Below are positions 24,667 to 36,600 of a stretch of 64,000 bases of DNA, one piece after another; within the stretch, counting starts at the first letter, position 1; each line of letters starts with the position of its first letter. The stretch lies in contig CM049315.1 of assembly GCA_026874595.1 (NCBI GenBank), positions 3,094,664-3,158,663 of the forward strand, read 5' to 3'. The notes beneath the pieces are model-generated. The model was not told the origin of the DNA. It was given only the letters and a program-made list of their open reading frames with translations, and did not search any database. Made by a program: the position numbers and the translations under genes. Origin of the DNA: Sipunculus nudus. Its lineage: Eukaryota > Annelida > Sipuncula > Golfingiida > Sipunculidae.

Positions 24667-27600
24667 CACATATATGTGCATTAAATTGCCTTTGCTTTCA
24701 GTGGCAGATCCAGAGGGGGCACTTCAGCACGCACCCCCTGTTGAGCTGCAATATTTCCCATTTTATTGTTACGAAGACAAATTGTTCAGGGGAAAATACT
24801 GGGCCTATCTGGGATTCCAACCCATGTTGGTGGCGCACAAGTCCGGCGTACCAACAGCTTCACTTCGCAACCAAAAAGCAAGCTTTCCTAGAGAGACAGT
24901 TTGGTTCGCTTTTATGTCACCCTGTAACATTATCTAATTTCTTAATTTTCATGATTATTTTTCGTTTTTCATATTTCTTTTTATTAATAAGCATATCTGC
25001 AGGTTATTTCTCTGCAAATTCATTAGTTGAGAATGAGGATATTTATAAACAGCTGCAGCACAACTGCAGAGTACCAGGCAATGGTTTGGGTTGACCGTGG
25101 ACAATCTCACGGCTCCTTTAATGATACCAGTACTCAAACTTGGGATCTCTACTCTTAGGAGTCTTTCAGCTGTCAAGACAAGGGATCCTGGTAAAATTTA
25201 GTTCAATAAAGTTTAAAATAAGACATCAACATATCAGTTATTTCACTCCGTGCATTATATGTAAAAGATTAAATTTTGCAAGTTATAAACGTAAATGCGC
25301 TTTTGAGCCATTGACTTTAACATGTTGAAAATGATTGAAATTTTATATCCTTATTTTGAAGAAATATAAATATTAAATATTGTTCCTTTCTGAAGCCAGA
25401 AAGGAACAGTTTTTCAAGAACAGGAAATCATCATTTTTTTGTGAAAATTGCCTAAAAATGTCAGTTTAATTTTGCATATTCAAAAAATTTCCTAATATGG
25501 GAGGGTATCCCCCTCCCAAACCCTCCCCATGTGCCTGAACAAACTTAATAAAACCATGGTTCATAACTGAAAATAAAAATAATATATACATTCATACACA
25601 AATATATAACATATAGTAATAATAATAATCATAATAAACATACATATATACACATATATATAACAGTTTTCATAGAACCCATACATATGCATATTAGCAC
25701 CCCCTCCATTTTGAATAAGAAACAATCACACAAACATCACTGCTGAATTTCTGGCATGGGTGATCACAACACAAAAATGATTGTAGCTTGCACCACCAGT
25801 CTTAAGTACAACGAAGCTATCTTGACCTGCACCTGGCTAGACTGAGTGAACTTTTGACCTGTACTTGGCTGCACCAAGTGAACTCTTGACCTGTTGCATC
25901 ATATGACACAGCTGGCAGTCTGCCAAAGCTAAAAATAAATCCAGGCTGAACTTTGGTGCCAAATCTGATGCAGTGGGCAGTCTGGCAAAGCTATAAACAG
26001 AATGCAGCTAGTGCACTGAGTGAACTCTTGACCTATAACTGGCTGCACTGAGTGAACTCTTGACCTGTTGCCTAACCTGATACAGTTGGCAGTCTGCAAA
26101 AGCTATAAATAGATCCAGACTGACCTTTGGCCTGTTGCCAAATCTGAAATAGTAGTTACAACATTGCATAAGCTCCTAGATTAGCTCCACATGCAGCCCT
26201 GAGGGGCATGACATCCATGAGGTGATCACATGATACTCATGAGGTGATCCCATGCTACCCATGAGGTGATCATGTGGTGACCATGAGGTGTTCACATGCC
26301 TTTTGCCTGTCTGCACTGATTGAACTCTTGACATATATCTGGCTGCACTGAATGAACTCTGTTTACCTGTTGCCAAATCTGAAACAGTTTGCATTTTCTC
26401 AACCTATTTAAAGATACAGACACAATCTTGGCCTGTATGTAAATCTGTTTACACATACTGAAAGACTTTTGCTAAAATGCTTTTTTCAAGCTGACATATT
26501 CAAAAATTTTTAATCAAAATATCTAGAATAGTAAAAGATATAGTCCTTCCACTTTTAAAGGTCAAATAATTCTGCCAAAAATCATTCAAGTAAACTTGAA
26601 TAAATTTTGTGCAATGTTACAGAAGTTATAATTGAAGCAACAATTTTGTAGAAGATCACTATTGCAGTCCTCAATTTAAAATAGACTTAATAATCGCCAT
26701 AAGACCAACTTCAGCTTTTCATGACTCAACCAAAGATCAACAAACTTAATCTATTCTTATATGATTGAAATCCATGTCCTAGGATAATTCTTGTGAAAAC
26801 AAGAGACCTATGGGTCACGATGCTCAGCTGTTATATATGATAAAAAAAATATTATTTAGAAATGAGGCACATGCTGGTTTTGTGTGGTAATAAATATAAG
26901 CTGTATTATGAGTTGTTGTTGTTTAGCTTATGTATGATTTTGATAGTACCTTTGGAGACAGGGAAGAGGATTGATTTCATTTATTTTATTAACAAATGGA
27001 GTACTACTGTCACACAGATTTTGACTTGGCCATATAACTTATAAGCAGAACATATAATATAAGAGTTTCACTATTTATTAAAAATATTACAAATATTGTC
27101 CCAAATATAATTTTTATTAAAAATAATAAGAGAATCATATGATCTTTTAAAATGAAATATAATTGATATGATTATTAAAATAATATTAAAGAATATATTC
27201 ATGAATGCATTCATGAATACATTTTGAAAGTATTTGCACGAGTATTCATATACTTTCATTTTTACCTGAATTCCCATTCTTTATGCAAGAAATTTTATAA
27301 TGGAGTACATAATCATATTCGTATTTAAATACAACTACAAAGTATTCGCACCATGTCTGGTATTTATTCAGTTTTCACCAAACAATGATGTTGAGAATCC
27401 AGAATATACAAAATTCACACATTTAAATAATGATCATAAGTACCTGGTTTTATGGCTTTTATTTATATTAAAAAATAACTGTAAAAAATTCATTTTGGAC
27501 TAATTTCAAATCAATGTACACACTAGACACAGTAGGAATCTAGATTAATATTATCAACTGCATCTTTGTCTATCATTAATTTCCTTCATATAATCCTTAA

Positions 27601-30600
27601 TGATTAGTAATGAATAATATGATTTACTTCTTTATCATTAAAAATGAACTGAAAAATGCCATAGGTGACTGCATGGTGTTATTTGGAATATGTGACATTC
27701 TACCCATCGATACAAGATTCTTATATCATCAGTAACTGCAAGTTAATTTCCTGTTATTATAAACTAACAAATTCCTTTTCTATTTTTCTTTAATTTGTTA
27801 TTAAAAACCAATAAAAATTTATTAATTTATTGTTTACTGTTATGTTGTTGGTTAAAACTACTAGATGAGTTGGGTTGAACACCTGGATCAACTATGGCTG
27901 GCCATCAGCTGCCTGGATTCTCCCCTCAAGCGTGCATAATTTGATGAAAGGTCAACAAGGTCAACATACAGGTGACTCAAGAGGGGCTGGAGAGAGCCAA
28001 AGTCTGACAGGGTCTCATAAAAAACATTAATAAAAGCTACAATATTTGGCAAATTTCTTTCAGCTTTCTAAAATAAAAAGCTGAAATCCTTATGTGTGCA
28101 TGATATGAAAATTATATCAACAGTGCTCACGGGAAACAAACGTGCCATGGTCACAGTTGGGCAAAATTTAAGGTACTAATTTTATATTTATACTAATAAC
28201 TTATAAAATTTGAAAAATTCAGAACTAATTTTGGGTATTCAATTGAATCTTGATTAAATAATGTTACATCCCTGACAAAAAAGATCTCTAGCTTCAGCAA
28301 TGCCCTTGTTAAGGGAGTAAATATATTTCTTGATTTTTTACAAAGTGCATTATGTTTGGGCCCATAACTTAAAAAAAATACACAATACTGACATCATTTC
28401 TGGCATGTGCATAGTGAATGTATAGAAAAATATGTATATTATATATGATCAAAGTCAGATCAGTGGTTTTGATATTAGGCATTCTTAAAGTGTAACATTG
28501 GGTTTTTAATGGAAAAATTAAGTTTTTCATTGATATCTCGAAGGAATTAAGTCCTAGTGACCAAATTCTTGGCATGGTAGGGGATTTTGGAGAAATCTAA
28601 CTGTATGCCAAATTTAAGGAACTTAGAGCTGAAGCTCGGGAGCTGAGCTCTAGCAAACTGCATAACACTAGCAATATGTGACATGGTGCTTAAAAACTTG
28701 AATAAAATCTACAGTTTTTGATCAACTGGTTTCAAATTTTTGGTGTTAACAGTTGAAATGCTAACAAAAACATGCTGTGAAAATTAAATCCACAGCAGTT
28801 ACAGCAAAAAAACGTGCCATGGTCAAAGTTGAGCAAAATTTAAGGTACCAATTTTTTATTTTTGCTAATATTTTGAAAAAATTTAAAAGATTTTGATCTA
28901 ATTTTGGGTATACAATTTAATTTTGATTAATAAAAGTAATACTACTGGAAAAAAAGTGCTTAGCTTTAACAAGTTTTGTGTTAAGTGATAAAATTTCTTT
29001 CCTGATTATTTAAAAAATGCATTATGTTTGGGCCCATAACTTTTTTAAATTAAATAATACAGACCTAATTTCTGGCATGTACATAGGAATTATATATAGG
29101 ATTATTTATAGGAAATATGAGGAAAAACAGATGAGTGGTTTTGATATTAGGCAGTCCTAAAGTGTGAAAATAGGTTTTTAATAAAAAAATTGAGGTTTTT
29201 CCTTAATTTCTCAAAGAAATGAAGTTGCAAAGACCCAGTTTTTGGCTTGGTAGGAGATCTTGGGGACATCTAACATTATGCCGAATTTTGGATTCCTAGG
29301 TCTTACGGTTTCAAAACGTGCCACATCTACGGACGGACGGACGGACAGACGGACGGACGACGGACAATGGACCACGACTATAGCTCAGATGACTTATAGT
29401 CAGCTGAGCTAAAAATTGAAAAATTGACAGTTTCATCATAAACATTTTAAAGCTGAAAGAGGCTAAAATTATGAGGTTTTTTCCCCATAAAAAATGGGTC
29501 AATGTAGGTGCAAAATCCAAAAGAGTTTTTCAGATTGCTAATTTTGCATAAAATTTTGTGATGCCAGCCACACCATGGCATTAACTCAAAGGTTCGCTAC
29601 TAGGCAAAACACATGAAACAACTATAGTATGTATGAAGTTGTTACTAATTTTGCAAGCTCAAGCTGAAATATATGCATTATACTTGAACAAGGTGACAAT
29701 TTGATAATCTAATTTCAAAAGGCATGAGCACTATTCTTTGAAACGCTTCAACTGGGCCTGAACACAGAAGAATGATTGATCCTTTAGTCTGTAGAATGGA
29801 GAAAAAGAGAAGAATAAGACAAAAAAAGGTATGGTTCTCAGACACTCTTTTTCAGAAATCAGTGCGGATGGGTGAGTTTTTTTTTTGTGTTTCCATATAA
29901 ATGCCATATGATCAGGTTAAAGCATGAAAAAAAAAAACAAATTTTTTGCAAAACAGGTAAAAGCACAACATACCAAAGGAAATCTTATCAAAATAGTATT
30001 AATTTATTTTTGGAAAAGATGTATAAATCTAAAACAAAATTTGTGATGCAGGAGGTTTAAATTGACGTGAGCAATGCCTGAGAACAATAAATTTTTTTTT
30101 TTGCTTTTTACAGGTACGTTCATATTGCAGTGGTCAACTAATTGATTAGTACTTTTAGTACTTGAAAACACAGGTTATTGGGTTTTTTTAGCACTCGGCG
30201 TGTATATACATAAATGCATGTGTGTGTATGTGATGTTAATACCTGTCAAAAACACAGAAGTGTCATTTACAGTCCATCTGGTAAAAAATGATGACCAAAC
30301 CACTGTTCAGTCTCAATTATATCTCATTATGTACTCAATAATATGTAAATAAGTTAATGTTTAGTCTTCTATGTGTGTGTATGTGTGTGTGTGATGATGC
30401 TGATGGTGATGATATGAACAGAAGTGTGGTTTATTGTCAATGATGGTAAAAAGTTCATCCAAAACAAAATATACTTTGAATTTGTGGATTGTATATTTTT
30501 TTGCCCACCAATATGTGTATACTATGATGTTACACCCTGAAGGTGTGTGAAATTATCATTACAATACTATTAATATGTGATGAACACAAAAGTGTTTTCT

Positions 30601-33600
30601 GTAGTAAACAATGTAAAACTGTCCACTAAAACATGAGAAACTCACTTTTTTCCAGGTCTGTTAATGATCTGCTGTTTGATACATGATTATTATGATATGA
30701 AATCACCTGTCTGTATGTGTGTGTGTGATATTATCATTAAGATACTATCAATAAAGCATGAACATTGAATCGTAAAGTAAACAATGAAAAATGTGTACTT
30801 AAATTAAAGAAAAATTGTTCTTTCTGGATTATGTAATTATTTACTTATAAATAATTACTATGAATTAAAGTCCTCTGTCTGTGTGTGTTATGTGAATATT
30901 ATGACACAAACAATATGGCAAGAATACATACCCGGTATGTATAATATATGGTAAACAATACATGGCCTACAGGCCTAATGCAAACCTGAGCAAAGTTTGG
31001 GAGTATGAATGGAGGTTTATTTTTAAAATTTAATATTGATCCTCTTATGTCCTGCATATCTACCTGAGTCATTATGATTTCAGCAAAATGGATGTGTTGG
31101 ACCTGCAAGTTTGGGACTAGGACAGTTTAAAACTAGGATGTATCAGTCAGGATATTTCAGATATGTTCTTTTTGCCAGGGAGGATTATTGGGACAGATGA
31201 ACGGACAATATAGCAGCATGGTTTCGGAGCTTCTTACCTATAAAATCTAATAAAAATGCAGTAAGCCAAGAAATAAGCAACATCCAATTCTTTTGATGAC
31301 AAATTGTTTGCAAAAAATTTGGTGATGCTAGCTCCTGCCCTTTCTGAGATAGCTATGACGGACGCCGGAAGACGGACGACGCAACACCATTGCATAAGCT
31401 CACAGATCCGCTAAAATGCAAACCAAGTTTTTTCAAACAGTTGAAAGATATAGATCCAATAATCTGGGAATTCTGCGTCTAGACATTGTGTCTAGACGTC
31501 TTGACGCTGTGTCTAGATGTCTAGACACATTGTCTAGACACCAGACAGAGCCACTTCAGTTGCCATGGTGATGTCTGGATCAAACCTGGTTTTACTGAGT
31601 GACCTCTTGACTTGGCTGCTGAAACTCAGCATTTGTCAAAATCTGTTTTCAAACACAGAAAGCCTTTTTCAATTGGCTAGACTGCTTTTTTAAAGCTACA
31701 TTTACCCAATCTATTCTTATAAAACTGGCAGAACCCTACCATAGAATAATTCTTGTAAAGTTTAAACCAATCAGCTTAACAGTTTCATCATAAAACAGTG
31801 TATAAGCTAGAAGAGTCTAAGACTACATTTTCGCTTGTAAAAAAAAAAGATCAATGTAGGTGGTGCCACCAATACCTCAATTTCAGAAATGACATATGTG
31901 ATAAACATTGGTATAAAATTTGGTGATAATAGCCAGACATGGGGCCTATTACTGATTTCAATAATAGGGCCTATTACTATTACAAAAGTAATAGGTGGCT
32001 ATTACTATTACTTTACTCCTCTTACTATTACTATTAACTATTACTGGTTTAATAAAAATAAATAAAAACATTTAATCTTGAAAAATCTTATGCTGATCAC
32101 TGGTTAGCCCACACTAAAATATGTTACCAACCACTAAATATACAAGAAATGGCGCATGAATAGTTCATAACTAAATGAAGTGTCCATTGCACCTGATGAA
32201 CATAAGCTGTTGAATCCCCCAGGTGGCAACAGTGTGGTACAGACAAGAGCCCCCCCCCCTCCCAAATTTTGCAAGCTTTATTTTAAATTTTAGATTATTT
32301 TTAAAATGTATGGCTACATTTAAAATTCTTTAAAGTGAAACCTGTTACAGTGCAAGAGTACCTGTGCAGTAGTAAGAATATTGTATATATAGATAATTAA
32401 TGAGTCCCTTAATTGATTATCAACAATATAAACGTCAACAATATATACATTCATCAAATACTGATTATTTGCATTTTCATTTGACTGATTATTTTTATTT
32501 TCATAACCTTACTAGTGTTAGGTATACACTGACATTGTTTTTGTATATTTAACCAAAAATATAAAATATACAGGAAATTTTAATTTTGAGTTATTTTTAA
32601 TTGAGTAATCCAAAAGAGGGGGAGGGGGGGGGATTGTCCCACACACAGCAATGATCTGGTCGGAAGATTATTCCTGCAGTCCTAAAGACGCATTCGACAG
32701 GGGCTGAAGTAGGCAAGAGAGGCAAGATAAGGGCTTGAGGGCTCTTTCAGGGGGTTTCTCTTTTGCCTACTCATAGATACCTTTGTTAAGATGCTGCAAT
32801 AATCAGTAAGGTATCTGAAAATGATACTATTATTATTTACCTGTTTCACATAACCGAAAATCCTTTGTAATTTAACAAAATTCAAATTGCAACTGAATGA
32901 AGTTGCACAGTTTACTTTTAAAGAAACACTAACTCAGATTACATTTACATTTCATTTCACTCAGATTACATTTACATTTCATTTTCTGCCTGAAATCAAA
33001 TGTACTTCCGCACTATTGTCATCCATTTTCATCTGGGAGGTGAGTCATGTTTATAACATAAGGCAAACAAGGTTTTCATGGAGTGTTCCTTTCTGACAGG
33101 TAACAATATGATTGCAAGAAATATGTCACACACAGGAAATAAAAGTCACAATTTTGGGTAGGAAATAAAGTCACAGAAGAAAGCCACAATATTGGAAAGG
33201 AAATAGTCACAGATTTGTGTTTAAAAAGGTACAGTTTTAGTCACAATTATTAGTTGGGAAACAATCACCAGGTATGAGTTAACCTTTGGTGTTCTGCCTG
33301 ACTTGGTTCTGACCCAGCTATCAGTTGCTTATACACAAACATCAAAGGGCATGGTTGTACTGTGCTTCCATTGTAAAGAGCTATCAGTATTCATGGAAAA
33401 CACCTACAGTGACGTACCAACAATGCAGTCATCCTGTGCTATTGTTGTTAGTGAGAACATCATGGCCCAGGATAAGCCTGTGCCACCTGTTCATGAGCAT
33501 GAGAGCATACAGGTTCACCTCAGCTGGGGCCTTATCAGTGTTGCTGCTGACTTGCACTCAGACCCACAAACTCTTTATTACCCCCAGACTGGTAATAGTT

Positions 33601-36600
33601 AAAGTAATAGCTATTAATCTATTACTCATCTGCCTATTACTATTACTTTTACTATTATTTAATATTTTTGGACTGCCTATTATCTATTATTGCCTATTAC
33701 TGATGAAAAGTAATTGAATTACTGCCTATTACTATTACCTATTACTATTACCCCATGTCTGATAATAGCTCTAGCTGTTTCTGAGATTTTAATTTTAGTG
33801 TGCTTTTTTGGACAGATGACCATGTTCAACCACCTGTAACTGGGCTAAAAATCTCCAAACTGGAACCATTTGAACAAACTTGAGAAAGATTGTCCCAGGG
33901 ATCATTTCTGTGAAATATTGGACAATTTGGCTGGACAATTTCGGAGAAAAAGATTTTTTAAGCTTTTTCCCTATAAAATCTCAGAAAATGCATTTATAAA
34001 AAAATTACTGTTTATTTGCAAAAAAAATTGGTGATGCTAGCTCCTGCCATTTTTGAGATAGTTATAGTTAACATACAGACAACGAACAACGCACACAGCA
34101 CGACGGACGAAGCTGCACCATGGCATAAGCTCACAGGTTCGCTAATAACACTCTCTTGGATGCTTAACACTGGCTCTAGCTGGCCCAATCCTGTCTCAGT
34201 GCCTGGATGCAGTATTTAATGAAGATGGCTGTAATAAATTGATAATTATCATTAAAGTTTAACTTACTCTAAGAATATATGGCCCATACCACAGCTGATC
34301 AGCGACCTTCCAATCCAAGCTTTAATTTCTGGCAAATTTGCCCAAATATAACAGCCTCCAACTATTATGTGATTAAGTGTTATTAAAAGACACATATTCT
34401 ATAAGTATTTCACATTTACAAACATACAAATACATTTTTAATGTGTTACATATTATGCATGGAACCTCTCTACCACCTGCTATTTCGCTGATCAGCAAAT
34501 GGAGCAATCGCTAGATGCTGATAAGGTGCTCATCGGCAATGATTTACGTATGTCTTGACAAAGAAACCTTTCCAGCTGACATAAGTAATATTGTTTAATT
34601 GTTACATATAGGACCATCAGTTGTTTTACTTATATCCTGTAAAACAGAATGATTGCCAATACATCGCCCCTAGGCAACTGGCTACCACATACAACTTCCA
34701 AATATCCTTTCCCCACCGACCACTCGGAGTTATTAGCTAACAGTAGGGGGCGCTGCAGTAATGTGTTGGTAGGTGTTCACCGGCCAGGTGATAGCAATAG
34801 ATGAGATATGCACTTTGTATGAACGTATATAAAATTTGAATTTATTAAAAATTATATATGTTAAATGTATATTGCAAAGCACCGAAATGAGTACCTTGGA
34901 TTTTAATGTAATTTATTATTTATGCAATTGACTTCCTATACACTATATTTCTTTCCCAAATGAGCCAGTGCATTTATTTATTTATTTTTTTTTATCAGAT
35001 TTTTTTATTCAAATCAAATTAAAAAAAATTAAATAAAAAATTATGGTCAAACTTTACAGAATGTTAACTATATTTAGACTGTTTTTATAACAATGATAGT
35101 GGTCAAGCACACTTTTGAACATGCATTGTGTATGATAATATTCGACAGAATAATCCACTTCAGAAAGGGTTCTTTTTAATTTTATTATTTATTTGCTGTA
35201 TAGTGATGGACAGTTGCGGAAGCCCATAATGTGATATGTATGCACTCATTGTGCATTTCTGCACAGTTGCACTTACCTAGCAACTTATTCATTTTTAAAT
35301 TCTTACTTATCACTGGGAAATCCATTTGTAAACTAAATTAAATGTATGCTTTGAACCTTTGTAATTGAAAGTACGGGAATTAATAACAAGGGACCCATGG
35401 GTCACGGCACTCAGCTGAAGTTTGAAATTTTTCGCAAATGCAAAATATTCTATTGTAATGTTTTTCATTTATATAAACTGTGAGAAGCGAAGAGGAAAAG
35501 GGCCCTCCTACTTTGTTATAGTAAAGTTCTAAATATATGATTGCAAACTAGTACTCTGACAAGACTGTCATGAAGAAAAACAGTAAAAGTTTTGAGATAC
35601 TGTGATGCATATGAAAATTTACAGATGGACAGGCAAGTGGACAGAATGGACTTATATCTTTATTTCACTTTCAAGGGAATAATGCATTTAAGTTTATATA
35701 TAAGCCTATTTTTTTTAGCATATCCACTTTTTCCATTAGAAGTTTTTATCTGAATCATTTTTTTTATTTACAAGTTTTATAAATTTTTAATAAAAATAAA
35801 CTGAAAATACAAGTTAAAATATTAGAATTGTTCCTAAAGTTGCAATCATTATATATTCAGAGTAAAAAAACTGAAATATAAGTTAAAATATTAGAATTGC
35901 TGCATTCATTATATATCCAGGGAGTAGCTCATATTGGGTCATATTATGCATACACATATAGTTCATTATTTTTAAATCACAAATGTTTAAACAGAATTTA
36001 AAAGAAAATAATGCCACAACATGGCATCTTCAAGTTTATTCCTTGAATCACTATTAAAAGGTTTGGCACATTGGAGTTTTCAGTACACGCTTAATTTTAT
36101 TCACTGAAATAAAATAAAAGATTCAGTAAATTTGATAAAATAAAACATCTTTTCAAATAAAGTATACACACTGATGGTTGAATGAGGGACAAACAATATA
36201 AACAATATCATTGTGCTATTTACTATCTCAGCTTTAATTTATTACTGGAATTAATAGTCAATTTCACATGTGGTGAAGTTTTTACTCTTCTGAAGTAAGG
36301 AATTACTTATCTGATGAACATCCACACTTTCATAGCAATACACCACTTTGTGGACACAATTAAATGTGCACTTTAATCATTGTAACCCTGGTGGCACAAT
36401 ACAAAATTTAAAATGTAGTATAGCCTAGAATAAGAATGAATCAAATATGGTTGAGAATATAATAACATATTAACAATAATCATCTTGTTTATGCACCATC
36501 TGGTGGTGGTGGGGGGGGGGGGGGAGTGCAGGGCAGAGGGGAAGCCTGCTGGTAGTGGCCAAGCTGAGCCAAGGCAAGCTGCCTGGGGTGGGTTACATAA

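Noticed and set aside
22395-24937. Long open frames (up to 320 codons) on both strands
   Set aside because: They follow from a 37-bp stop-free minisatellite; no start context, no non-repeat domain, and all frames are equally open.
33303-33602. Possible gene inside the hAT-like element
   Set aside because: An open stretch of 99 codons without a recognised domain or splice context; kept only as a note on possible captured sequence.
35277-35292. Alternative PhyH first exon (MNKLL plus one base, GTAAGT donor)
   Set aside because: The phase fits exon 2, but the surroundings are AT-rich repeat-flanking sequence without promoter-like composition. The 39054-39084 candidate is preferred, though not proven.
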